Part shown: piece by piece, positions 26,785 to 35,742 of the stretch | How positions within the stretch are numbered: position 1 is the first letter of the stretch | Layout of the letters: every line of letters starts with the position of its first letter | Origin: Chlorohelix sp037138995 | Lineage (GTDB): Bacteria; Chloroflexota; Chloroflexia; Chloroheliales; Chloroheliaceae | Assembly (NCBI RefSeq): GCF_037138995.1 | Contig: NZ_JBAXHI010000025.1 | Span: forward strand, 1 to 64,000 | Reading direction: 5' to 3' | DNA: 64,000 nt | Position numbers and translations under genes: made by a program | The notes under the pieces: model-generated | The model's input: the letters and a program-made list of their open reading frames with translations, nothing else | The model's database searches: none | Told to the model about the DNA's origin: nothing

Positions 26785-27363
26785 ATGGCTAAGTTGCTGA
26801 TTGTTTACGGCACTGGAGAAGGGCAGACCACAAAAATCGCCGAGCGAATTGCCGAGGTAGTGCAGGGTAAAGGACATGTAGTAGAGGTGGTGCGCGGTAA
26901 CGAACTACCCTCTAACCTTAATCTCGCCAATTATCACTTTATATTGGTGGGCGCTTCGATTCATAGCGGCAAACACCAACCCTATATTGTGAAGTTCGTG
27001 AAATCCAATCTCGACCTTCTTAGCAGCAAGCCCTCCGCCTTTTTCTCGGTTAGCGTGAGCGCCGTCTCAAAAGTTTCTCGGCTGTATGCGGTGGCTGAAA
27101 AATATTTAGACCGCTTTCAGACCGAGACAGGCTGGAAACCTGCCAATACTATTCTAATCGGTGGAGCGTTACAGTACACCAAGTATAATATCATCAACAA
27201 AGTGTTGCTGCGCATTATTACCCGCAACTCATTGGGACCAACCGACATCAAACGCGATTACGAGTACACCGATTGGGAGCAGGTCACGAAATTTGCCGAG
27301 AGCCTCGTGCCGTTGCTAGATAAAAACAACGCTAACTCTGCGCCACAGAAAGCCTCTCACTAG
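26785..27363 (+). CDS. Flavodoxin-like protein (HemG/menaquinone-dependent protoporphyrinogen dehydrogenase type)
   Basis: 192 aa. The FMN phosphate loop YGTGEGQTTKIAERIA (9-24) and the VGASIHSGKHQ loop (about 56-66) match the flavodoxin domain of HemG-type proteins. The region FFSVSVSA and the end DWEQVTKFAESL also fit. HemG oxidises protoporphyrinogen IX using the quinone pool, but many proteins with this domain are untested, and no other haem genes are adjacent. AGAGG lies upstream of the ATG. Confidence 0.75.
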   Translation: MAKLLIVYGTGEGQTTKIAERIAEVVQGKGHVVEVVRGNELPSNLNLANYHFILVGASIHSGKHQPYIVKFVKSNLDLLSSKPSAFFSVSVSAVSKVSRLYAVAEKYLDRFQTETGWKPANTILIGGALQYTKYNIINKVLLRIITRNSLGPTDIKRDYEYTDWEQVTKFAESLVPLLDKNNANSAPQKASH

Positions 27364-27384
27364 TAATTTACTGGAGTTCTATTA

Positions 27385-27415
27385 GCTGGTTCTGAATGGG
27401 AACCGGCTTTTGTTT
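27385..27415. terminator. Terminator between convergent genes
   Basis: GCTGGTTC pairs with GAACCGGC (one G-T) around a seven-base loop and is followed by TTTT-G-TTT. It lies between the flavodoxin-like gene and the minus-strand CPBP gene. Confidence 0.7.
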
Positions 27416-27447
27416 GAGCCTACGCGCCGTTACCATACTGCTCTCGG

Positions 27448-28170
27448 CTAAGTGTTGGTATCGTCACGCGAGGCAGCAGGGGTAAAACGCTTTAGCCAGT
27501 TTTCTTCTTCGCCCGCTTTGGCAAGTTGGAGTAGGTTTATTACGTAGTGTGCGCTGATAACCACTAATAAGCTGTTGGTAATTATAAAGATTGCGGCAAA
27601 GATAAAACCGACTAACCCGGTCAACACCATGCCTAGTTTGCCCTGTGGCACATGAACCAAACCGAATAGTATAGAAGAGCCTATCGCCATTATCCACGGG
27701 TTTATCAGGCTTGAGAACCCCCCTACTGTCAACGCCCGGAACAAAACTTCTTCCACCGCTACTGCCAGCAATAGGGGAATAAGGATTAATATCCATTCGC
27801 TGAGTTTGCGTGGCACTACATTCTTCATGATGATAGGGGAGTAGATTTGCGGACCCCAAATGCGGATTGCCAAACCGGAGATAAAGTTGACGGAGTATTG
27901 GACTACTAGACCGATAATCACGCCTATCACTAATTCAACGCCAAAATTTCGTGGCGACCAGCCGAAAACTCTTTCGGTACGCGCCATTGTATAGGAGGAA
28001 GCTAATCCAAGGCAAAGACCCAAAAGGACTAGTTTAAACAGAAATTCCGGGAATTGTAATAGCAAATTACCCCGGATTTGGATATTCTTAATTTCTTTGC
28101 CGTTAAAATACGCACCCCAATACATTAATGCCAATAATGCCAATGTACCGATGGCAAAGATTAGATTCAT
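27448..28170 (-). CDS. CPBP-family intramembrane metalloprotease
   Basis: 240 aa with about six membrane helices. Motif 1 EEVLFR (EExxxR, about residue 141) and motif 2 FGLVH (about 168-172), with a late HYVINLLQ (HxxxN), are the conserved glutamates, histidines and asparagine of the Abi/CPBP (CAAX prenyl protease type 2) family. They form an active site inside the membrane. It is downstream of tatA on the same strand with a 53 bp gap. The substrate is unknown. Confidence 0.85.
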   Translation of the reverse strand: MNLIFAIGTLALLALMYWGAYFNGKEIKNIQIRGNLLLQFPEFLFKLVLLGLCLGLASSYTMARTERVFGWSPRNFGVELVIGVIIGLVVQYSVNFISGLAIRIWGPQIYSPIIMKNVVPRKLSEWILILIPLLLAVAVEEVLFRALTVGGFSSLINPWIMAIGSSILFGLVHVPQGKLGMVLTGLVGFIFAAIFIITNSLLVVISAHYVINLLQLAKAGEEENWLKRFTPAASRDDTNT

Positions 28171-28223
28171 AATTTACCAGTCTGGCGCATCAGAGGTTAA
28201 CCTGTACACGCCATTCTAATGCC

Positions 28224-28526
28224 TTATAGTTGCGCTTTTTTGCGAATGACTCGATCTTCTATAACTTCGGTAGTGCCGTCCTCGCGCTTGCGCTCACGGC
28301 GGGTAATCACCACTTCTTCATTATCCGCAGGGGTAACGGCACTGCTGGCAACCGTAGTAGTGGATTCTGGCTTGGCATCTTTATTGGCAGCCTGAGTTTC
28401 TTCTTTAAACTCTCGAATACCACGACCTAGCGACTTCCCGATGTCTGTCAGGCGACCTGCTCCGAACAGCACAATAACAATCAATAGAATAATTACCCAA
28501 ACCACAGGTTTGTCAAAAGCAAACAT
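28224..28526 (-). CDS. tatA: Sec-independent translocase subunit TatA/TatE
   Basis: 100 aa. A single N-terminal transmembrane helix (about 8-21) is followed by the hinge FGAGRLTDIGKSLGRGIREFKEE, the amphipathic helix typical of TatA, and a charged tail. It oligomerises into the pore of the twin-arginine pathway. TatC is not in this window. The strong GGAGGT five bases before the ATG supports the start. The Tat-type protein encoded at 2578-3546 is a possible substrate. Confidence 0.92.
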   Translation of the reverse strand: MFAFDKPVVWVIILLIVIVLFGAGRLTDIGKSLGRGIREFKEETQAANKDAKPESTTTVASSAVTPADNEEVVITRRERKREDGTTEVIEDRVIRKKAQL

Positions 28527-28830
28527 TTTAACCTCCGCAAATAGCTACCGGCAAGAGTTAGTCACGGTACAAGAAACAGGGGATAAAGCCGGCATGTTCT
28601 TCAAGTATAGCATAATCGAATTGCTGAATCTATGCAATATATCCTCAATTTAATCTTAGCAAACTCCGGCGTTAAAGCAACCGTCTCTTGTTTGGATTCA
28701 CAGGGCATTTCAAAAAATAGTATTCTTTCACAAGTGGTAGCAAGTTCAAATTGTTAAGTTTTGAATCCGCCACCACTCTAGCGCATGCGAGGCATTAGGC
28801 AACAGTTTTACATTTACCTAAAGCTATAGT
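28527..28830. other. Intergenic region holding the left end of the tnpB element
   Basis: No gene. An 8 bp palindrome CGCATGCG lies at 28782-28789. The heptamer ATTAGGC (28794-28800) recurs at 30006-30012 downstream of tnpB, which may mark matched end sequences. The exact left boundary could not be fixed. Confidence 0.4.
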
Positions 28831-29973
28831 ATGATTGTTCTTATGCGAAAAGCTTTTATGTGCAGGATATTCCCCAACAAACGAACCTCGCACATTCTTG
28901 AGGCAAGCCTTGAAGAGTGTTGCTGGCTTTACAACGATACTTTGAGCTTTCGTAAAAAGGCGTTGGAAGAAGAAAAACGTATTGCCAATTACTACGAAAC
29001 CAAGCGGCGTATTCCTGTGCTTAAAGCCTCTCGCCCCTCCTTGGAAACCGTTCACAGTCAGGTACTTCAAAATGTTACCGAACGGGTTGACCTTGCTTTC
29101 CAAGCTTACTTTCGGCGGGTTAAATCGGGCGAAAAAGAACCCGGTTATCCTCGCTTCAAAGGTTATGGGCGTTATGACAGCCTCACCTATACCCAAAGTG
29201 GGTTTAAGTTGGCGGGTAACTGCCTTGAAGTTTCCAAAATTGGCAACCTCAAACTGGTACTGCACCGTCCTATCGAAGGGACGATTAAAACCCTTACCCT
29301 GCGTCGTAGTTCTACGGGCAAATGGTACGCTTGCTTTTCGGTTGAAATAGAACCTAAACGCTTGCCTAAACTTGAGAGCGTTGTGGGTATAGACGTTGGG
29401 CTTAACACCTTTGCCACCCTCTCGGATGGAACTGAGATTGAGAACCCATGCTTCTTTCGCAAGGAAGAAAAGGCTCTGGTTAAGGTTCAACGTAAGCTTT
29501 CCAAAGAAACTAAAGGCACTCCTGAAAGAAGATTTAGGCGCAAGGCTGTAGCCAGAACTCACGAACGGATAGGGTTCAAGCGTTCTAACTTCTCTCACCA
29601 ATATAGCCGAAAGATAGTCAATCAGTTTGGGTTTATCGCGGTAGAAGATTTGACAGTCAATCGGATGGTGCATAGTCATTGTCTCTCCAAAAGCATTCAC
29701 GATGTGGCATGGTCGGGATTTTTCAGAATATTGCGTAGCAAAGCGGAAGAAGCTGGCTACACTTTTATTGCTGTAAACCCTGCCTACACCAGCCAAACCT
29801 GTAGCAAATGTGGTCATCGGCTTCTGGATAAGCTCATCCTTTCTGATAGATTATTCACTTGTCCAGATTGCCAATTGCATATAGACCGTGACATCAACGC
29901 TGCCTTAAACATCAAAAGCTTGGGATTACAAGCTGTGGGTTTGCCCCTAAATGCCCCCGCCGCCTGCCTGTGA
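28831..29973 (+). CDS. tnpB: TnpB, RNA-guided endonuclease of an IS605-type element
   Basis: 380 aa, full length. The N-terminal OrfB_IS605 domain starts RKAFMCRIFPNK. The RuvC triad is intact: D188 in GIDVG, E272 in AVEDL and D354 in DRDINAALNI. The zinc ribbon is CSKC (324-327) and CPDC (344-347). TnpB proteins cut DNA guided by an RNA made from the 3' end of the element. A start at the ATG at 28843 (MRKAF) is equally plausible. No frameshift or stop interrupts it. Confidence 0.93.
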   Translation: MIVLMRKAFMCRIFPNKRTSHILEASLEECCWLYNDTLSFRKKALEEEKRIANYYETKRRIPVLKASRPSLETVHSQVLQNVTERVDLAFQAYFRRVKSGEKEPGYPRFKGYGRYDSLTYTQSGFKLAGNCLEVSKIGNLKLVLHRPIEGTIKTLTLRRSSTGKWYACFSVEIEPKRLPKLESVVGIDVGLNTFATLSDGTEIENPCFFRKEEKALVKVQRKLSKETKGTPERRFRRKAVARTHERIGFKRSNFSHQYSRKIVNQFGFIAVEDLTVNRMVHSHCLSKSIHDVAWSGFFRILRSKAEEAGYTFIAVNPAYTSQTCSKCGHRLLDKLILSDRLFTCPDCQLHIDRDINAALNIKSLGLQAVGLPLNAPAACL

Positions 29974-30030
29974 CCCGAAGGGTTATGCCCTACTTAGGGG
30001 GGGGTATTAGGCGTGGGGAGTAGTCACTAT
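29930..30030 (+). ncRNA. Candidate omegaRNA (reRNA) region at the 3' end of tnpB
   Basis: The end of tnpB and the following 55 bp can fold. TGACCC-GAA-GGGTTA forms a hairpin at 29971-29985. CCCCTAA (29944-29950) can pair with TTAGGGG (29994-30000), enclosing it. In known TnpB systems the guide RNA comes from this position and reads into the flanking DNA. The 3' end of the scaffold, and so the guide, is not fixed. Confidence 0.4.
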
Positions 30031-30078
30031 ATATTCGTGAACTTGGCTATCACTGTTAGTGAAAAAGGAGAATGACAA

Positions 30079-30336
30079 ATGGGCATACTGAGCTTTGTAG
30101 CAGGAATTGCGCTTATTGTAATCGGCGCGTTTGGCGTTTACAACGCATGGGGTCGCTTTAACACTGGGTTTAAATCGGCGGAAAAAATAGCGCCCCTATT
30201 TACCGGCGCTGCTACCGTTGTGCTTGGCTTATTGTTCCTTATCTGGCAATTTGATATATGGTGGGCGGTCTTGGGCTTATTACTATTCGGCTTGGGCTAC
30301 TTGTTACGCGGACCAAACCGCACAATTAGCCGATAA
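30079..30336 (+). CDS. Small integral membrane protein
   Basis: 85 aa with three predicted membrane helices (about 3-22, 39-56 and 58-75) and a basic C-terminus. AAAAAGGAG lies eight bases before the ATG, and a strong terminator follows, so it is a monocistronic gene. No family recognised. Confidence 0.65.
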   Translation: MGILSFVAGIALIVIGAFGVYNAWGRFNTGFKSAEKIAPLFTGAATVVLGLLFLIWQFDIWWAVLGLLLFGLGYLLRGPNRTISR

Positions 30337-30344
30337 AATCAGGC

Positions 30345-30380
30345 AGGGAGCGTGTCACTAAAGATACGCTCCCTATTTTT
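30345..30380 (+). terminator. Intrinsic terminator
   Basis: AGGGAGCGT and ACGCTCCCT form a perfect 9 bp stem followed by ATTTTT, directly after the small membrane protein gene. Confidence 0.9.
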
Positions 30381-30415
30381 ACGGCAATTTTTCTTGTTCT
30401 CAACCTGTCGGATTT

Positions 30416-30850
30416 CTAGTGTACGCAGAACTCGTTGCCTTCTGGGTCGGCCAAAACAATCCAGTATTCATCTTGGGTTTGTATTTCGCGCTGCAAGGTT
30501 GCGCCATGTGTTATTAAACGCGCTGTTTCTGCCTTAACCCGATCAATCCGGTCTTGCAGCGGAGACGAAAAGCCACCGCTTACATTTAAGTCCAGATGCA
30601 CCCGGTTTTTAACGATTTTAGGCTCTGGTACTTTCTGGAAGAAAATACGCGAGCCTTTGCCTTCCGGGTCTTCAATCGCGGATTTGCTATCCCATTCACT
30701 TTCAGGAATGTTTCGCGCTTTGAGAAATTCATGCCATGTATTAAAACCAGATGGTGGGTTGGGGATTTTGTAATGTAGCGCATTCGCCCAAAAATGTGCC
30801 AGTTTGTTCGGGTCGCTACAATCAAAAGTAACCTGAAAACCTATAGCCAT
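30416..30850 (-). CDS. VOC (glyoxalase-like) family protein
   Basis: 144 aa. Two beta-alpha-beta-beta-beta modules; the start QVTFDCSDPNKLAHFWANAL and the end WIVLADPEGNEFCVH are typical of the glyoxalase_6 subgroup. RVHLDLNVSG marks the second module. VOC proteins range from metal-dependent dioxygenases and lyases to binding proteins. With few conserved metal ligands visible, the activity cannot be assigned. Confidence 0.8.
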   Translation of the reverse strand: MAIGFQVTFDCSDPNKLAHFWANALHYKIPNPPSGFNTWHEFLKARNIPESEWDSKSAIEDPEGKGSRIFFQKVPEPKIVKNRVHLDLNVSGGFSSPLQDRIDRVKAETARLITHGATLQREIQTQDEYWIVLADPEGNEFCVH

Positions 30851-30931
30851 ATGAAATACTGCTCCTGCTAAAAATGGTTAGGGTAGCGGACACAGGCTAA
30901 AACTAATCCTGTGTCCACTCTTACTATTTTA

Positions 30932-33900
30932 CTACAGGCGGGAAAGTGATTCGCGATCTAGGGTGGAGTAGTATTTGGCTCCGGAATGGTGTACCACCAA
31001 CGCAGCGGTGCTTTGTTCTGGGTCGAGTTGGTGCGCTTCGGTGATGCTCACCCCAATTTCGCTGGTGACGGGCATCAGTTGGAACAACTTTTGTTGGTCT
31101 TCTAGGTCGGGGCAAGCGGGATAACCCCAGCTATAGCGTTTGCCTTGTCCTTCGTGCAGACTCAGTTCTGCGATAATCTGTCGGTTGAGATACTCGGCGG
31201 CAGCCTCCGCAATGCTACTGGCAAGACCATGTACAAAGTATGCTCGGCTATAATCACCTTGCTTGTTGAGTCGTTCGCAATATTCGCTTGCAACGTGTCC
31301 GGCGGTAACTACTTGTAAGGGTATTACATCGTATTTGCCGTAGGCAGTTTGGGTAGTGGCAAAATAATCGGCAAGGCATAGCTTCTCGCCGCCGGGTTGG
31401 CGCGGGAAACTGAAACGGGTCAACTCGTGTTGCTTGTTCTCAGGGTCATAAATTACTACTTCTTCGCCCTCGGCGTGACACGGGAAGTAGCCATAAATCG
31501 CTTTGGGAGCAAGGAAGCCTTCGCGCTCTGCCGACTCGCGCAATTCTGCCAACAATGGCTCGAACTCATCCTTTACCAGCGCATCATAGCCGCCCTCAAG
31601 CTTTTTCTTGCTGCTACCGCCGCCCCAATGCAATCGGAACAAGGTGTTTTTATCCAGCAAGTCAAAAAGCTGCTCTAAAGGTAATTGCTTGAGCGTGCAG
31701 TAACCCCAGAAAGGCGGTTCGGGTAGTTGCTTGAGGTCTTCCACGCCACTAGGACGAACGCTACCGTTCAGCGTTGCGTTGGCAGCCGCTTCCGCTTCCT
31801 GTCGCGCATGCGTTTGCGCTAAGCGGACATCACGCTCATGCTCTTTCAAAATCGAAGCGTGCGCTTCTATCAGCAACTGGTTTTTAAATTGGGCGCTGGC
31901 GGCTTTATCGGTGAGCTTGTCTATAACCGACAAGCCTTCAAAAGCATCTTTGCAGTAAAAGATGCCGGGTGTATAGGGCGTTTCAGGGTTGTTATTTACA
32001 AAATTGGTGCGGTATCCGAAAGCTCGGTTTATGGCAGCGCCTCCAATCATGACTGGAAAATCTAAGCCGCGCCGTTGCAATTCCTGTACGCATAACGGCA
32101 TTTGTTTGCTAGTGCTGACCAGTAGGGCGGATAGACCGATGGCATCCGCGCCTACTTCTACCGCTTTCTCGATGATGGTGTTGACCGGAACTTGTTTGCC
32201 CAAATCGTACACGGTGTAGCCGTTGTTGGTGAGGATGGTATTCACAAGGCTCTTGCCGATGTCATGCACATCGCCAAAGACGGTAGCAAGTACCACCTTG
32301 CCTTTGGTGTAGCCTTCCTTTTTCTCAAGGTAGATTTCAAGCCGTGCCACCGCTTTTTTCATCACTTCCGCGCTTTGCAGCACGAAAGGCAGAATCAGTT
32401 CGCCCGCGCCAAACTTGTCGCCAACCTCTTTCATAGCAGGCAGCAACACTTCGTTTAGTACCGGCACTGCGCCTCGGTTTTCCACTTCGGCATCCACCAG
32501 TTCTTCAATGCCTTCCTTCTTGCGATGCAAAATCTGGTAATGCAACTTCTCAGCTACCGACATACCAGCGGTTGCGTTTTCCGCTTCGGCTTTGACTCCG
32601 GCGCTGGTATTTTTCTCGAAAAACTCGATAAAGCGGGGCAGGGCATCTTGGTCTCGATTGAAAATCAGGTCATCGCATAATTTGCGCTGCTCATCCGGGA
32701 TTTCAGCGTAGGGGGTGATGTGGCTTGGATTCACAATTGCCATATCCAGTCCGTATTGCACCGCATGGTGCAGGAACATCGAGTTAAGCACTGCTCGCGC
32801 CCGTTGCGCTACTCCGAACGACACGTTGCTAACCCCTAGAATAGTTAAAACCTCCGGGTATGTTTCTTTTATGCGTTTGATACCCAGAAGGGTTTGATAA
32901 GCGTCTTCTCGCAAGTCTTCTTGCCCGGTGGTAAGCGGGAAGGTCAGCAAATCGAAAATAAGGGCGTTATCCGGTAGGTCGTAGTTTTCATGTACAATTT
33001 GGCGGATGCGCGTGGCAATCTCAAATTTCCGCTCGGCGGTATGCGCCATGCCCTCTTCGTCAATGGTAAGGGCGATAACCGCTGCGCCATGGTCGCGCGC
33101 CAACGGCATAATCGCTTCGATACGCTCAGTTCCTCGCTCCATATTGATGGAGTTGATGATACAGCGACCGGGCGCAGCTTTCAGGGCAGCTTCAATTACA
33201 TCCGCTTCAGTTGAGTCAATTACCAGCGGGGCTTCGATGGCGGTAGAAAGTTTCTTGACGGTACGGCGCATCTGTTCTGCCTCATCGGTGCGCTCGGTCA
33301 AAGCTACCTGCACGTCCAGCGTATGTGCGCCACCCTCCACCTGTTCGCGGGCGATGGTCATCAACCCATCGTAATCATCAGCCAATAGCAGTTGCCGTAC
33401 CTTCTTGCTACCGGTGCTGTTCACCCGTTCGCCAACTAGCATCGGAGGCGGGTTTTGTAACAAGGAGGTGGCGCGAATACCGCTCGAAACCAGCGGTTCG
33501 GCTTGAACCTTACGCGCTGGCTTTTCATGTCCCCACACCTGTTTTGCCAGTTCGGCGGTATAGTCAGGGGTAGAACCGCAGCAAGTACCAACGATATTAA
33601 TACCCAATTCTTCTACAAATTCCTTCAGGATTTCCGCCATCGGTACAGCCTGAAGCGGGTAAACGGTGCGCCCTCTTTCATTAATCGGCAATCCGGCGTT
33701 GGGCAAGCAACTGAGCTTAATTTTGCTGTGTTCGCTCAGGTAGCGCAGCGGTTCGCGCATCAGGTCGGGACCAACGGCGCAATTAAGCCCGATAATATCG
33801 GCGCGTAAACTCTCCAGCGTAACCATGACGGCGGCAATATCCGTACCTAACAACATTCGCCCGTTACCGTCCAGCACCGAAACCTGTGCTTGAATCGGCG

Positions 33901-34522
33901 CCCATTTTCCGGTTTGTAGAATGGCTTCACGAATCCCGAAAATCGCCGCTTTAACCTCCAGAATATCCTGTGAGGTTTCAATCAGCAACACATCCGCGCC
34001 TCCTTCGATTAGGGCTTTGCTCTGCTCGGCGTAAGTCTCTTTAAGTTGGTCGAAAGTAACGCCGCCTAGTGTAGGGTCTTCTGAGGAAGGCAAAAAACCG
34101 GTAGGTCCGATACTTCCGGCGACAAAGCGCGGGCGTGAGGGGTCGGCAGCGGTGAAGCGGTCCGCAACGCGGCGTGCAATTTGAGCGGCGTGAAAATTGA
34201 TTTCGTAGGTCAGATGACCAAGTTTATATTCGTCTAGTTTTATGCGGCTACCGGTGAAACTATTGGATTCTACTACATCCGCGCCTGCCGAGAAATAAGC
34301 GGAATGGATTTCTTCGATAACATCAGGGCGAGTTAAGACCAGATATTCATTGCAACCGTGATACTGTTCTCCGCCGTAATCATCGGTGGTTAAGTTGCGT
34401 TCCATCAATTGTGTACCCATCGCGCCATCGTAAACCAACACACGCTTTTCCAGTTCCTGCATAAAGCGGGAAGCCTGATACTTTTCCGGGCTGCCGAATG
34501 GATTAAAAATCTGGTTGCTCAA
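30932..34522 (-). CDS. metH: Cobalamin-dependent methionine synthase
   Basis: 1196 aa, with all four modules. The homocysteine domain (1-335) has zinc ligands C248, C314 and C315 (GTCCGS). The methyltetrahydrofolate domain (about 355-630) has DSTE and NSIN. The B12 domain (about 650-890) has the cobalt ligand in DVHDIG (751-756). The SAM-dependent reactivation domain (about 960-1190) has RYSWGYPACPDLEDQ. It makes methionine from homocysteine. The TTG start is supported by AGGAGG eight bases upstream. A SAM-I riboswitch with terminator controls it. Confidence 0.97.
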   Translation of the reverse strand: MSNQIFNPFGSPEKYQASRFMQELEKRVLVYDGAMGTQLMERNLTTDDYGGEQYHGCNEYLVLTRPDVIEEIHSAYFSAGADVVESNSFTGSRIKLDEYKLGHLTYEINFHAAQIARRVADRFTAADPSRPRFVAGSIGPTGFLPSSEDPTLGGVTFDQLKETYAEQSKALIEGGADVLLIETSQDILEVKAAIFGIREAILQTGKWAPIQAQVSVLDGNGRMLLGTDIAAVMVTLESLRADIIGLNCAVGPDLMREPLRYLSEHSKIKLSCLPNAGLPINERGRTVYPLQAVPMAEILKEFVEELGINIVGTCCGSTPDYTAELAKQVWGHEKPARKVQAEPLVSSGIRATSLLQNPPPMLVGERVNSTGSKKVRQLLLADDYDGLMTIAREQVEGGAHTLDVQVALTERTDEAEQMRRTVKKLSTAIEAPLVIDSTEADVIEAALKAAPGRCIINSINMERGTERIEAIMPLARDHGAAVIALTIDEEGMAHTAERKFEIATRIRQIVHENYDLPDNALIFDLLTFPLTTGQEDLREDAYQTLLGIKRIKETYPEVLTILGVSNVSFGVAQRARAVLNSMFLHHAVQYGLDMAIVNPSHITPYAEIPDEQRKLCDDLIFNRDQDALPRFIEFFEKNTSAGVKAEAENATAGMSVAEKLHYQILHRKKEGIEELVDAEVENRGAVPVLNEVLLPAMKEVGDKFGAGELILPFVLQSAEVMKKAVARLEIYLEKKEGYTKGKVVLATVFGDVHDIGKSLVNTILTNNGYTVYDLGKQVPVNTIIEKAVEVGADAIGLSALLVSTSKQMPLCVQELQRRGLDFPVMIGGAAINRAFGYRTNFVNNNPETPYTPGIFYCKDAFEGLSVIDKLTDKAASAQFKNQLLIEAHASILKEHERDVRLAQTHARQEAEAAANATLNGSVRPSGVEDLKQLPEPPFWGYCTLKQLPLEQLFDLLDKNTLFRLHWGGGSSKKKLEGGYDALVKDEFEPLLAELRESAEREGFLAPKAIYGYFPCHAEGEEVVIYDPENKQHELTRFSFPRQPGGEKLCLADYFATTQTAYGKYDVIPLQVVTAGHVASEYCERLNKQGDYSRAYFVHGLASSIAEAAAEYLNRQIIAELSLHEGQGKRYSWGYPACPDLEDQQKLFQLMPVTSEIGVSITEAHQLDPEQSTAALVVHHSGAKYYSTLDRESLSRL

Positions 34523-34542
34523 TCCGTTATCCTCCTAATCGC

Positions 34543-34571
34543 AAAAAACCCTCCGTATATACCGGAAGGTT
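34543..34571 (-). terminator. Riboswitch-controlled terminator before metH
   Basis: On the minus strand AACCTTCCG, loop GTATATA, then CGGAGGGTT, followed by a TTTTTT run, about 20 nt before the metH start. It is the expression platform of the SAM riboswitch just upstream: SAM binding would favour termination. Confidence 0.85.
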
Positions 34572-34600
34572 TACAAGTTCCCGCGCTATTACACGGGCTT

Positions 34601-34694
34601 CTATCTTTCCCTACCGGGCTGGACTTAGCACCTTGCCGATAGCGACAGGTTGCTAGAGGTTCGGCGTGCCAGTTCACTCCCCTCTTCTTGATAG
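34601..34694 (-). promoter_or_regulatory. SAM-I (S-box) riboswitch aptamer
   Basis: The minus-strand RNA opens with CTATCAAGAAGAGG and closes with GATAG, forming P1. It contains ACTGGCAC, GCAACC (at 34653-34648) and AAGGTGCTAA followed by TCC (from 34634), the conserved core of the SAM-I aptamer. It sits between a promoter and an intrinsic terminator ahead of metH, so methionine synthase is shut off when SAM is plentiful. Confidence 0.88.
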
Positions 34695-34727
34695 TGCAAG
34701 ATATTTGCTATTTTCCCTATCAAAACC

Positions 34728-34756
34728 ATACTAACATACTCGTTAATCAGGGTCAA
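34728..34756 (-). promoter_or_regulatory. metH promoter
   Basis: Minus strand: TTGACC (34756-34751), a 17 bp spacer, then TAGTAT (34733-34728). Transcription would begin about 25 nt before the riboswitch aptamer, in the gap after purU. Confidence 0.65.
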
Positions 34757-34791
34757 ACCGCCCTAAAAGTTGCCCTAGCCTTGATGAGAAC

Positions 34792-35649
34792 CTACCGGAA
34801 TACCACCGTCTTATTCCCATTAACCAGCACGCGGTGTTCGATGTGGTATTTTAGCGCACGGGCGAGAACGAGGCATTCGCTATCCCTGCCCAATGCCACC
34901 AACGCTTCGGGGCTGTTGCTGTGATCCACGCGGACGACTTCCTGCTCGATAATCGGACCTTCATCCAAAGCGTTGGTGACATAATGTGCGGTTGCGCCTA
35001 TGAGCTTCACGCCACGGGCATACGCCTGATGATACGGGCGTGCGCCCTTAAAGCTTGGCAGAAACGAATGGTGGATATTGATGCAGCGTCCCGCCATGTT
35101 GGATACTAGCATCGGCGAAAGCACTTGCATATATCGCGCCAGTACCACCACTTCTGCCTGAGCTTGCTCCAAATGCTCCCACACTTTGGCTTCTTGCGTT
35201 TGCTTATCTCCCTTCACAACTGGCACATAAATAAAGGGGATTTTGTACCACGTGCAAAGCTCCCGCAAATCTTCGTGATTTGAGATAACACACGGGATTT
35301 CGATTGGTAGAGCGCCTGTGGAATAGCGATGCAGCAAGTCGTTCAGGCAGTGACGGTATTTAGAAACCAATATCACCACACGCGGCTTGATAGAGGTATC
35401 GGCAATCTGCCATTCCATACCAAAGTGGTGCGCTACCCCCACCCCGAATTTCTGTTTCAACGCCTTATAGCCGCATGAGTATTCGCCCAATACGAATTCG
35501 GAGCGCATAAAGAAACGTCCGGTGGAGGGGTCTCCAAATTGGGCTGACTCGATGATAAACCCATCGTTTTCGGTCAAGAATCCGGCAACGGCGGCAACAA
35601 TGCCCGCTACATCATGGCAGGAAAGGGTAAGGATGTAGTGATTACTCAT
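34792..35649 (-). CDS. purU: Formyltetrahydrofolate deformylase
   Basis: 285 aa from the ATG at 35649 (MSNHYILTLSCHD); a start seven codons upstream is possible. The N-terminal ACT domain (5-80) is followed by the formyl-transferase fold. That fold carries catalytic HHSFLPSFKGARPYHQAY and the late GATAHYVTNALDEGPIIEQE. It hydrolyses 10-formyl-THF to formate and THF. It balances one-carbon folates and is often linked to glycine and methionine supply, which fits its place directly upstream of metH on the same strand. Confidence 0.93.
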   Translation of the reverse strand: MSNHYILTLSCHDVAGIVAAVAGFLTENDGFIIESAQFGDPSTGRFFMRSEFVLGEYSCGYKALKQKFGVGVAHHFGMEWQIADTSIKPRVVILVSKYRHCLNDLLHRYSTGALPIEIPCVISNHEDLRELCTWYKIPFIYVPVVKGDKQTQEAKVWEHLEQAQAEVVVLARYMQVLSPMLVSNMAGRCINIHHSFLPSFKGARPYHQAYARGVKLIGATAHYVTNALDEGPIIEQEVVRVDHSNSPEALVALGRDSECLVLARALKYHIEHRVLVNGNKTVVFR

Positions 35650-35742
35650 ATATTCCACTATTTTTACCATATAGCAGCATTATAATGATTTCAGCCAATA
35701 ATTAAAGAGGACGGGTGCAATACCCGCCCTGCTTCAAAGCCA

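Larger units (their letters stand above)
28780..30030 (+). mobile_element. IS200/IS605-group element with tnpB only (boundaries approximate)
   Basis: One intact tnpB gene with no tnpA (Y1 transposase) on either side. Shared ATTAGGC heptamers at 28794 and 30006 flank the gene, and the 3' side holds several GC-rich hairpins. As in other tnpB-only elements, movement would need TnpA in trans. Confidence 0.6.

Noticed and set aside
28795..29817. 340-codon open frame antisense to tnpB
   Set aside because: It mirrors the tnpB codons with no recognisable domain; the plus-strand frame has all TnpB motifs.
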